A stretch of 64,000 bases of DNA, from assembly GCA_029237695.1 (NCBI GenBank), contig CM055273.1:63105968-63169967 (forward strand), given 5' to 3'. Each line of letters starts with the position of its first letter. The stretch's first letter is position 1. A model generated the notes under the pieces. It worked only from the letters and a program-made list of their open reading frames with translations, made no database searches and was not told the origin of the DNA. The position numbers and the translations under genes were made by a program. Shown here piece after piece: positions 55,210 through 64,000 of this stretch. Origin of the DNA: Conchocele bisecta. Taxonomy: Eukaryota > Mollusca > Bivalvia > Lucinida > Thyasiridae.

Positions 55210-55295
55210 AACCAATAGGATAAAAATAAACAATTGGCGATAAAAAATTACAATTTTCGAAAAAAAAAATTACTGGCAAACAACTTGCGACGTTA

Positions 55296-55655
55296 CATGT
55301 GGACATGGATTTTTTTATTAATTTGTTCTCACGAAATAATAATTCGTTCCCTCAATTTATTAATTAGTTCCCACGAAATAACAATTCGTTCCCACGATAT
55401 AATAATTCGTTCCCATGAATTAACAGTTCGTTCCCTCGAATTAACAATTCGTTCCCACTAAATAACAATTCGTTCCCTCGAATTGATAATTCGTTTCCAC
55501 GAATTAACAATTCGTTCCTACTATATATTGCTAATTCGAGGGAACGAATTGTTATATCATTAGAACGAATTCTTATATAGTGGGAATGAATAGTTTTTTC
55601 GTGGGAACGAATTAGTAAAGAAAGAATTCTACGTCCGCTGCGGGGCTCCGTAAGC
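55296..55655. repeat. Family O element with minisatellite
   Basis: About 13 units of 'aacaattcgttcccacgaat' type, inverted after 55535, ending CCGCTGCGGGGCTCCGTA. Confidence 0.85.
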
Positions 55656-55720
55656 ATACACTGAACTGAAAGTGTCTACACATACTATATTAATATTTGC
55701 TATTTTGATCATGTTTTAAT

Positions 55721-55876
55721 ATAGGAATGAATGGCCTTTTTGTGGAATTTATCGGGGTATAAACTTGGAAAAGTCGCGGGAATACTGGACGAAGGCCGGA
55801 AGGCCTCGTCCAGTATTCCCGCGACTTTTCCAAGTTTATATCCCCGATAAATTCCACAAAAAGGCCATTCATTCCT
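55721..55876. repeat. Family G2 hairpin alone
   Basis: Complete 155-bp hairpin with AGGAATGAATGGCC arms; the loop is in the opposite orientation (gaaggccggaaggcct). Confidence 0.9.
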
Positions 55877-56545
55877 TAGGTCTCACGGGACAGTGGGCAG
55901 CTAGCTTTAAAAAGGGGGTGGACTATTTTCTATATACTTCACTACCGACCCTGTAAGTTACACCAGTGTGTCTAGAAAAATAGGTTTATGGATATTTCTT
56001 GAATTTGGGAGGCTTGACTAGGTGTAATTTTTAGAGTATTTCATAATTCTACGAAACTGAATGTTAGCTCCGGTTGATTTTGACATCTTGGAAAATGTCG
56101 CCTGCTATGCTGTCTCGCCGGTACGGTTTCGCATCAGAATTTAAGCTATTTTTCGGGCATTTGTAGCGAAAATTTGAGCTGGTTATGACCCCGCTTTGAA
56201 ATCATTTTCAAAAAATGGTGTGGTGTTACAAGTGATAGAACAAGACATAACAAAGTATCTGTGCCTCATATTTTCATGAAAACAATTCCGATAAATTCAG
56301 CCGTGTTGAAATTTCTGGCCAAAAATAGGTGGGTGTGGTAACTTTGTAAAAGATTAATTGAACACATCTGATGCGGTTACTGAATTTTTATTGTGGCGCG
56401 CGATTTGTACTTCATTTGCGAGTATTTTTCAATACTTGTCGCAAGAGCCTCCTTAACTGATTGTGAGAGACGGTTATTTTTATAAGTCACCCGCCGCCCT
56501 CAGAAAAGCAGTAAATTTTAGCTATTTTCAACCGTCCCGTGATTC
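55877..56545. other. Unassigned sequence
   Basis: No exon or shared repeat recognised. Confidence 0.4.
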
Positions 56546-56750
56546 CTTATAATTCCAGCATTTGAAATAAATTCATCAAGAAAATGCGTTTATTTTCCGT
56601 TTTCTTCAGAATTATTTTAACTGCGCCTCAAGGTTACGGAAAGTAGTTCGGCGTGGGAGTTTACTGGGATATAAATTTTTGACAGAGACTTGCTACGGGC
56701 CAATCAAATGTTAGGGAATTGTGTAAATATTTTTGTGCTGGAATTATTAC
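56546..56750 (-). mobile_element. Family G1 module alone
   Basis: 'ataattccagcatttgaaat' to 'tttgtgctggaattatta'. It is the inverse of the G1 part of 5419-5766, with no G2 hairpin. Confidence 0.85.
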
Positions 56751-57859
56751 GACGTATTTCCTGCAAGTGCCATCATTAAAACAAATCCCAATGTGCAGAG
56801 GTTAGAGTGTCTCATAAGTCGAAACTGGCTGGCCTTTCAATAAGGGTGACACTGCAATAAACAACACTTTTTATTAGCCGATCTATTTATAGATCGGCTA
56901 ATATATTGGTCATCCATTGAATTCTGAAAAAGTTTGAAGCAAACCTTTTCGCCGCTATTCGGTAATCTACGAACGCGAATTTTGCTGTATCACTTCCAAA
57001 TTGCATCAACCGATAAAGTTTGCATTTTTGGCAATTATCTCCGTTTAAAACTTTAAATATAACCAAATAACACAATTTTGAATACGTAATGAGCTGAACG
57101 CCGGAAGAGATTGAACCCGGAAGTTGTTGTTATTGAAGTCCATAGTTGGCTCTAATGGCCATATACGCCAACATACGCCGATTATTGGGATAATTTAAAG
57201 CTTTTATTTATTAAACAGAACAAGTTTCAGCCACGTATAATCGCGTAAAATGTGTTTATTCGGCTAATTTATAATCGACCTCTGCTCAAAATCTCCTCCG
57301 ACTAGCAACCCCAGCATCTCGGGTTTATCCCATTGGATCGCGTATGCGCGTCATTTGACGCTAGTTAATATTCACAAAAGTGTCCACCAATCAAAACGAA
57401 GAATTGCCCTTCATAGCGAACTTTGATTTGTTTACGAATCATGCAGGGATGTCAGGGATGCATCCAGCACGCGCGATTGCGGCAATCCCCCTTAATTATT
57501 GTCAATTCAACAAATTATTGATTGTCTTGCGCCCGACATCGCGCAAAGAATCACGGATGGGACCCTTTTTAAATGACCAGTGCGCACATTAAAAAAACGT
57601 AATTTAATTGACTATTTAACATTTAAATCATTGGAAGGCGTGCAGTTCAATCGAGTTTGTGCGGCCGTTGAACGTAAGCTTCGAGTCGATTTAAACCATT
57701 TAAATCGATAAACAGGGATAAAAAAGTGACAACGTTAACCTGTTATGCTCCATTAAGAAGTAATAAGCTTATGGCAATTCATATTACTTTCGGGCCGAGC
57801 TACTAAAATGACTGGTGTGGCATGGAAATATTGAGTTCAAATTTTGGGAATTTTGCTCA

Positions 57860-57950
57860 TCGTGGACCCGTGATAGTACAACCCGTTGGCCCGGCCTTAA
57901 ATGACCTTAGCTGTTGATAGGCCGTTAAATACCAATACTCACTCGCTCAT
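57860..57950 (+). repeat. SINE tail
   Basis: 'cccggccttaaatgacctta' and 'ggccgttaaataccaatac', as at 42500-42600. Confidence 0.6.
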
Positions 57951-57956
57951 TCATTT

Positions 57957-57990
57957 CCCCCCCCCCCCCCCCCACTCCCCCCCCCCCCCC

Positions 57991-58029
<39 letters not shown>

Positions 58030-58055
58030 CCCCCCCCCCCCCCCCCCCCCGCCCC
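57957..58055 (+). repeat. Poly(C) tract with rare interruptions
   Basis: About 95 bases, almost all C. The poly-Gly open frame on the minus strand comes from it. Confidence 0.95.
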
Positions 58056-58154
58056 GAGACCCAGTAACTACTAAAATGCGGACATATATTGAACCCTGAT
58101 TTGATCGGCTAATAACATCATGCTCTGCATGACTTTTCATTTGTATCTTTATTT

Positions 58155-59455
58155 TTAGTATAAGTTATATAGATAATGTGTTCGAGTCGAATATGGTTAG
58201 TTAACAGCGCATGGGGGAATTTAGGCGAGACGTATTTCGGCAGCCTTAAATTCTCCCACGCGTTGTTAACTAAGACATTATCTAACTAATTATTGCACGG
58301 AGATCAAATGAGACCTGAGATCAAATGATATAGTTTGGTGAATTTATTATAAGCTTAATACAAATATTATAATTATACAATTGAATTCTAGCCATACCCC
58401 TTGGGTATCCCGCTTTTATTTAAATTTCCGCAGACATACCCTCAATACCCTGCTGTCATGTGACCATTTAAAACTGACAACAATATACAAGGCGTCTGTT
58501 ATCTGGTTCACAATGTTACTGAGGCTGGATTACTACGTTTGCAACTATTGTAGTCAACCCAGCCTGCATATCTGGGACACATTTGACTAATGTTCGTACG
58601 AAGATTTCTATGAATTATAGAACGTCTTTCTCTAATGCTACCAGTTTGTAACTACGGGTTCATGTCATTAAATGGAGCACATCCACGAACGATTTTCCAA
58701 AATCGTTGTCAAAACAAAAGTTATTGTGGATTTCAATTTTGCATTTACGAACTTCTTAGTCGTATGCAGTGTAGTGAAACTGGCCCCTTGATCAGGGATT
58801 ACGGTGTTCGCGGTTCTATCACTGTGCTTATTAAACTTTCTGGATGCATTCTCCAAATTTCACAGTTTGATTTTCCGATACTGAGCACAACTGAGCATCA
58901 ACCAAAACATATTTTGTTTGATGTGGGGCATACGAATGGGGTACGTGCTCGCCACTCGGACAGTTTATTCAGAAACAACCATGATCATTAGTGGCAGGTG
59001 ACAACTGCCAATGCTGATCGGGGTCTACACTGGCCAGTAATGCACACAGGGGACAATATATTATATAATTCAGGGAACTGTAATTGGCAGTAAGTTTTAC
59101 AACGGTAGTAGCATTTGTTTTGTAACGCATAGGTATCAATCAGAAATCGCGAAAATCCAGGACAAGCCCAGTCACGTGTTACTAGCATGTCAGATTTAAG
59201 TGTATGTATACTTAAATCGAGTATTAAGAGTTGCGCATGCACAGGTTACTTTTGGCATGTATACATGTAACTATTTGCATGGGTGTTTAAATCGATACAA
59301 GCAGTGTTTATGAACCGGGTATGGAAGGTGTTCGATCCAATTCCCACCCTTAAATATAAGCCGAACGAACGTCCAGGTTCAGACGGTGATCTCAGGCAGT
59401 TAGAACACTTTGAAGATAAAAGGATTTCGCCGCATGCGAGCAATAATATTGGGTT
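58155..59455. mobile_element. Family K palindrome and TIR element, copy 2
   Basis: 'gtcgaatatggttagttaac' with its degraded partner at 58262, then TTATTGCACGGAGATC at 58290 and CGCCGCATGCGAGCAATAA at about 59432-59450. The interior aligns patchily with 11804-12515 but is longer. The minus strand keeps a GWVDYNSCKRSN peptide near 58585-58540. Confidence 0.55.
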
Positions 59456-60142
59456 AAAACAGGACGAGAAGTTTCGTTGTATCGCCATACCTCAATACAT
59501 AGCAATGGTGTAACGATATGGTCTGTTCCTCAGGGTTCATATCGGTGTGACTTACGTGTTGATAAATAATATTCGTTGCAGTCTCCGTGAAAATCGTCGT
59601 TCCGTCGGACATGTCCGTTAAAATTGCCACTGGTCCGACGGTAAACCGGAAGTCGCCGGACCGAATATCCGACTACAAAAAAAAATGAAATTAAACATTT
59701 TTTTTTGTTTACTTTTTTATTCTAACCTTCAATGAAATCATCTTCCTTTGGTATGCGCTTCTGGTGCTATCTAGCTTTTCTTATATGACTGATATACTAA
59801 AATGCTAAAAAGCTCTTAAATATCATAAAAAAAAACAATTTTATTTTTTAGACCGAATGTCCTGTAACATATTGGCAGTTTCGCGGAGAATGTCGTTGTA
59901 CCTGGCTGAAACCAGATAATTCTGACGCAATCGCATTACATGTCATGCATATAATTATATAAGGCCGTCTGTTGGGACTGGCTAGTCAGTGAGTCGATTG
60001 CTATATAGCATTGCGCTATACACTCAGGTTGGATTGGTTAGAAGATCGGACCCACGCAGCGTCACCTTGGGGCGCCGTTTCATAGTCTGTACACAGGAGA
60101 GATTCAGGCTAATTCCACTATCCGATCGATTGCGTGCCAATA
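59456..60142. other. Unassigned sequence with one exon-like window
   Basis: After an acceptor (aataatattcgttgcag) at 59580-59581, a plus-strand frame reads SVKIVVPSDMSVKIATGPTV and on to a TGA near 59687. No partner exon found. Confidence 0.35.
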
Positions 60143-60309
60143 CATAGAGAATACCAGGCTAGTGTCTTTTGATATTATTGATAAAAAGTTTATCAGGCAA
60201 GGCTAGGAAACGCGTAGGAATTCCGAGGTTTGCCGAGGAATTCCTACCGTTTCCGAGCCGAGCCTGATAAACTTGACATCAAAATACACTAGCCTGGTAT
60301 TCTATTTAT
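60143..60309. repeat. 167-bp foldback element
   Basis: 'atagagaataccaggctagt' pairs with 'actagcctggtattctattt'. Inner arms include 'gtttatcaggc' and 'gcctgataaac'. The layout resembles family A. Confidence 0.85.
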
Positions 60310-60626
60310 CAGGTAACGTTTTATGCTCGAAAATGACATTAGCTGACGTCGTATTCTATGGACAGAACGCGGACTTGTTTACGTTGCGTCATTACACTGA
60401 CGCCACGTGACGTCATCCGACCAATGGAACGTCAGTTTTCACTTCGTTGTAACCCGGATGTTTATATCAGGGCAATGCCTGATACAACAATATGTTATCA
60501 GTCAGTACGTATTCGGTCAATGCAGGACAGGTTACCTGATAAAAGTATGTTACAGAACTACATGTAGTATGTTGTTCCTCTTAGAAAGGTTCCAGAAGAT
60601 GCTGTGATCACCACCCGAGTTGCTCT
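60310..60626. other. Unassigned sequence
   Basis: No exon or shared repeat recognised. 'ccacgtgacgtcatccgacc' (about 60403) resembles CRE/E-box words but has no gene context. Confidence 0.35.
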
Positions 60627-60893
60627 GTAGCCGATTTCAACAAAATTGCAAAGTATACTTATCTAGCAAAGTATACATTGTGGGAAATTCCTTTATTTTT
60701 CCTGCAACGCATTATGTCATATAGATTATTATTATACTGAATTTATTACATTATCGCAGCCAAAATGGCTGCGATAATGTAATAAATTCAGTATAATAAA
60801 AATTAATAAATGTATCGTTAAATTGAAACTTTCTCCCTCATAGTATACTTTGCTAGATAAGTATACTTTGAAATGTTGGTGAAATAGCCTACT
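60627..60893. mobile_element. Family I MITE
   Basis: TGTAGCCGATTTCAACAA to TTGGTGAAATAGCCTACT, central hairpin 'cgcagccaaaatggctgcg' with a compensating change on both arms relative to other copies. Confidence 0.9.
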
Positions 60894-60934
60894 GGTGGTG
60901 ATCGCAACTACGATACAATGATAGCTCAGTTTAG

Positions 60935-61375
60935 TATAATTCCAGCACAAATTTTTTTTTACACAATTCCCTAACATTTGATTGGTCCGTTGCAAGTCTC
61001 CGTCCAAAATGTATTTTCCAGTAAACTCCATGCCGAACTACTTTCCGTAACCGTCAGGCGCAGTTAAAATAATTCTTAAGAAAACGGAAAATAAACACAT
61101 TTTCTTGATGAATTTATTTCAAATGCTGGAATTATAAGGAATGAATGGCCTTTTTGTTGAATTTATCGGGGATATAAACTTGGAAAAGTTGCGGGTATAC
61201 TGGACGAGGCGTTAAAAAATTACAATTTTCGAAAAAAAAAAAAAAAAAAAAAATTTTTTTTTTTTTCCGAAAATTTTAATTTTTTATCGCTTCTTCCAGT
61301 ATTCGTCCAGTATTCCCGCGAATTATCCAAGTTTATACCCCGATAAATTCCACAAAAAGGCCATTCATTCCTATA
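60935..61375 (+). mobile_element. Family G composite MITE with loop insertion
   Basis: Same AT-rich loop insertion as 6036-6441, here with longer A and T runs. Confidence 0.9.
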
Positions 61376-61780
61376 ACATATTCCTGCAGAATACTTTTCA
61401 TTGACATGTGCACTATTTTTCATTATTTACTGCGTGTGATATTCAATAGAGTTAAATAACAACCTTACACACGTATAAACAACTGCAGCATGTTGCCATT
61501 CATATACGGCTTCCACATACACGAGTAAGCGAAAGCGGAAGCCGACGTCGTACACAAGTGTATTATTTTAAGCTATTCAAACAATACATTTCTGAACAAA
61601 AATATTCGAACAAAAATGCGTTTTATAATGTCTCCGGAGTGTTGTGCATCTGCGTATGAATTTTTGTGGGCTGTGTTTATTTTATAACGACTGCGGGAGT
61701 GCGCGCGAGTGATTACGGGTGTTCTCTTCACGGAGAATATCCGTGTCTGTGAAATGCATATGGCTACAGCACAGGTTGAA
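61376..61780. repeat. Degraded copy of the 6.9-7.2 kb repeat
   Basis: 'tgtattattttaagctattc' and 'gattacgggtgttctcttca' match 7030-7190. Outer parts unassigned. Confidence 0.5.
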
Positions 61781-61944
61781 GTAACGTACCAAGGTCTACA
61801 GCCAAAAAAAAAGGTTTACTCCCCGTTAGAACACAATACTGTAGTGTGTTCTGTTCTAACAGGGAGTAAGCTTTTTTCAACAGATTTGTTCCCACTTATT
61901 GATACTGTTTATATTTAATGTATTTATAGACCTTGGTACGTTGC
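61781..61944. repeat. 164-bp inverted repeat
   Basis: Outer arms 'aacgtaccaaggtctaca' and 'tatagaccttggtacgtt'; inner arms 'ttactccccgttagaacac' and 'tgttctaacagggagtaa'. Confidence 0.85.
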
Positions 61945-61952
61945 TTAAACCT

Positions 61953-62038
61953 GTGGGCTACAGGAGTGTGCTATTTGGTCTGGATCAAAACTGGTCACAA
62001 ATGCCATAAACCCCATTTGTCCCGTCACTGCGACATAT
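61953..62038 (+). repeat. Family R end fragment
   Basis: 'ggctacaggagtgtgctatt' to 'cccatttgtcccgtcac'. Confidence 0.75.
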
Positions 62039-62229
62039 GATTTAACACACACATTCAAATATGAATTCACAACACGTACATTTGTACCTCCGAAGAGCCA
62101 ATATATATTTAAAAAAATGTTTTCGATGTTCAAAAATATTTTAAAAAAATAATGAAGGAAAATTGCACAAAACTTACATTCCGTCACAAAATGCTAATGT
62201 TATCCATAGAACTTTTAAAATATATACCC

Positions 62230-62374
62230 AGTGGCACCCCTTTAAACAGGACACTCTGGAAAATATAGATGTTTACCTTAGATGTGTTTCGCTGTTATGT
62301 ATCTCTGATTACAATGACTTTTCTTGATTGCAAAGCACTAACATGAGTCATGAAGGGCTCACATGTCTGATTTA
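62230..62374 (+). mobile_element. Family E MITE, left part
   Basis: CAGTGGCACCCCTTTAAAC start and the family E interior 'gattgcaaagcactaacatg' and 'atgtctgatttacagtgg'. Its right end is replaced by the satellite. Confidence 0.7.
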
Positions 62375-64000
62375 CAGTGGAACATCTCTAAACATGACAC
62401 CCTGGGGACATCCCCATCTACAGTGGAACATCTCCAAACCGGACATCCTGGGGACCTCCCAGGATGTCCGGTCTGGAGAGGGTCCACTGTACTGGGGACA
62501 TCCCAGGGTGTCCGGTCTAGAGAGGTTCCACTGTATTGGGGACCTCTAAGGATGTCAGGTCTGGAGAGGTTCGCCTGTACTGGAGACCTCCCAGGGTGTC
62601 CGGTCTGGAGAGGTTCCACTGTACTGGGGACATCCCAGGGTGTCCGGTCTGGATAGGTTCCACTGTACTGGGGACCTCCCAGGGTGTCCGGTCTGAAGAG
62701 GTTCCACTGTACTGGGGACCTCCCACCTTGATGTAGGTCTGGAGAGGGTTTGGTTCAGACTGTTACTGGGGACCTCCCAGGGGTGTCCGGTCTGGAGAGG
62801 TTCCACCGTACTGGGGACCTCCCAGGGGTTTGTACGGTCTCGGAGAAGTTCCAACGTTTACTGGGGACATCACAGGGTGTCCGGTCTGGCGAGGTTCCCT
62901 GTACTGGGGACCTCCAGGGTGTCTGGTTTGTTTGGAGAGGGTCCACAGTACTGGGGACCTCCCAGGGTGTCCGGTCTGGAGAGGTTCCACTTGTGTATGG
63001 GGACCTCCCAGGGTGTCCGGTTCTTGGAGAGGTTCCACCTGTACTGGGGACCTCCCATGGTGTCCTCCGGTTCTGGAGAGGTTCCACTGTACTGGGGACC
63101 TCCCAGGGAATGTCAGGTCTGGATGAGGTTCGACTGTACTGGGGACCTCCAAGGGGTGTCCGGTCTGGAGAGGTTCCACTGTACTGGGGCCCTCCCAGGG
63201 TGTCCGGTCTGGAGAGGTTCCACCGTACTGGGGACCTCCCAGGGTGTCCGGTCTGGAGAAGTTCCACTGTACTGGGGACATCACAGGGTGTCCGGTCTGG
63301 CGAGGTTCCCCTGTACTGGGGACCTCCCAGGGTGTCTGGTTTGGAGAGGGTCCACAGTACTGGGGACCTCCCAGGGTGTCCGGTCTGGAGAGGTTCCGCT
63401 GTACTGGGGACCTCCCAGGGTGTCCGGTCTGGGGAGGTTCCCCTGTACTGGGGACATCCCAGGGTGTCCGGTCTGGAGAAGCTCCACTGTACTGGGGACC
63501 TCCCAGGGTGTCCGGTCTGGGGAGGCTCCACTGTACTGGGGACATCACAGGGTGTCCGGTCTGGAGAGGCTCCACTGTACTGGGGACATCACAGGGTGTC
63601 CGGTCTGTAGAGGTTCCACTGTACTGGGGACATCACAGGGTGTCCAGTCTGGAGAGGTTCCACTGTACTGGGGACATCACAGGGTGTCCAGTCTGGAGAG
63701 GCTCCACTGTACTGGGGACCTCCCAGGGTGTCCGGTCTGGAGAGGCTCCACTGTACTGGGGACCTCCCAGGGTGTCCGGTCTGGAGAGGCTACACTGTAC
63801 TGGGGACCTCCCAGGGTGTCCGATCTGGAGAGGCTACACTGTACTGGGGACCTCCTAGGATGTCAGGTCTGGAGAGGTTCCACTGTACTGGGGACCTCCC
63901 AGGGTGTCAGGTCTGGAGAGGTTCCACTGTACTGGGGCCCTCCCAGGGTGTCCGGTCTGGAGAGGTTCCACCGTACTGGGGCCCTCCCAGGGTGTCCGGT
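62375..64000 (+). repeat. 44-bp satellite derived from a family E end
   Basis: The unit is GTACTGGGGACCTCCCAGGG plus TGTCCGGTCTGGAGAGG plus TTCCACT, about 35 copies here and continuing past the window. Each unit is the right-end hairpin of family E. Long frames on both strands (GTSQGVRSGEVPLYW type) are translations. Irregular units cluster at 62730-63130. Confidence 0.95.

Larger units (their letters stand above)
56874..58112. repeat. Possible 1.2-kb element bounded by TTAGCCGATC
   Basis: A 28-bp hairpin (ttagccgatctat/atagatcggctaa) opens the region and TGATCGGCTAA closes it. 'cggctaatttataatcg' occurs inside at 57260. No protein-coding segment recognised. Boundaries are tentative. Confidence 0.35.

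Noticed and set aside
57925..58140. Poly-glycine protein
   Set aside because: Translation of the poly(C) tract.
62750..63610. Open frames of 200-286 codons on both strands
   Set aside because: They translate the 44-bp satellite. No start context, and all frames read similarly.

Overview
The window looks like nuclear DNA of a bivalve mollusc. It is AT-rich, has no bacterial-style gene packing, and shows spliced genes with GT..AG introns. It is crowded with short palindromic DNA-transposon derivatives (MITEs). Several of the dispersed repeats, such as the family built around 'gatcagcctgtgcatccgc' and the CTCTCTAAACCGGACACC terminal repeats, are ones I associate from memory with heterodont bivalves. 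The species cannot be fixed from sequence alone.

Genes. Only two intact-looking genes are supported, and both had to be assembled from short exons on the minus strand. Gene 1 (35-3573) joins a signal-peptide exon with a TATA box in front of it to a very acidic exon ending in 13 consecutive aspartates. It encodes a small secreted, cysteine-free acidic protein of about 96 residues, unless it continues past the left edge. Gene 2 (23075-25449) has three exons whose splice phases match exactly. It encodes a 127-residue protein carrying a TGPD motif and a GSHIGEVGW motif, and resembles the sperm/ciliary microtubule inner protein SPMIP2 (C4orf45). A degraded gene of the PIN-like/CXC multicopy type lies at 14702-16540 (+). 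A LINE reverse transcriptase remnant lies at 8828-10190 (-) and is split by a foldback element. A few acceptor-flanked orphan ORFs are listed at low confidence.

Layout. 1-3.6 kb: gene 1, with foldback repeats in its intron. 3.6-8.8 kb: MITE cluster. 8.8-10.2 kb: LINE remnant. 11-12.5 kb: two larger TIR elements. 14.3-16.6 kb: tandem duplication, then the PIN/CXC remnant. 17-22.4 kb: dispersed repeats, an RFX-like motif pair, a GC-rich TIR element and a tRNA-derived SINE. 22.4-25.5 kb: a TAAA microsatellite and gene 2. 26-36 kb: MITEs and local duplications. 36.2-37.6 kb: nested MITEs up to three levels deep. 37.6-39.6 kb: a 33-bp minisatellite. 40-53.5 kb: many copies of one repeat family, plus palindromes, a 5-6 unit tandem array, an ATC microsatellite and more nested MITEs. 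53.5-62 kb: MITEs and a second copy of a 0.7-1.2 kb TIR element. 62.2-64 kb: a 44-bp satellite that grew out of the end of a pogo-like MITE and runs off the window.

Family letters (A, B, C ...) are local labels for sequences seen two or more times here. Most long open frames in this window are translations of repeats and are not annotated as genes.
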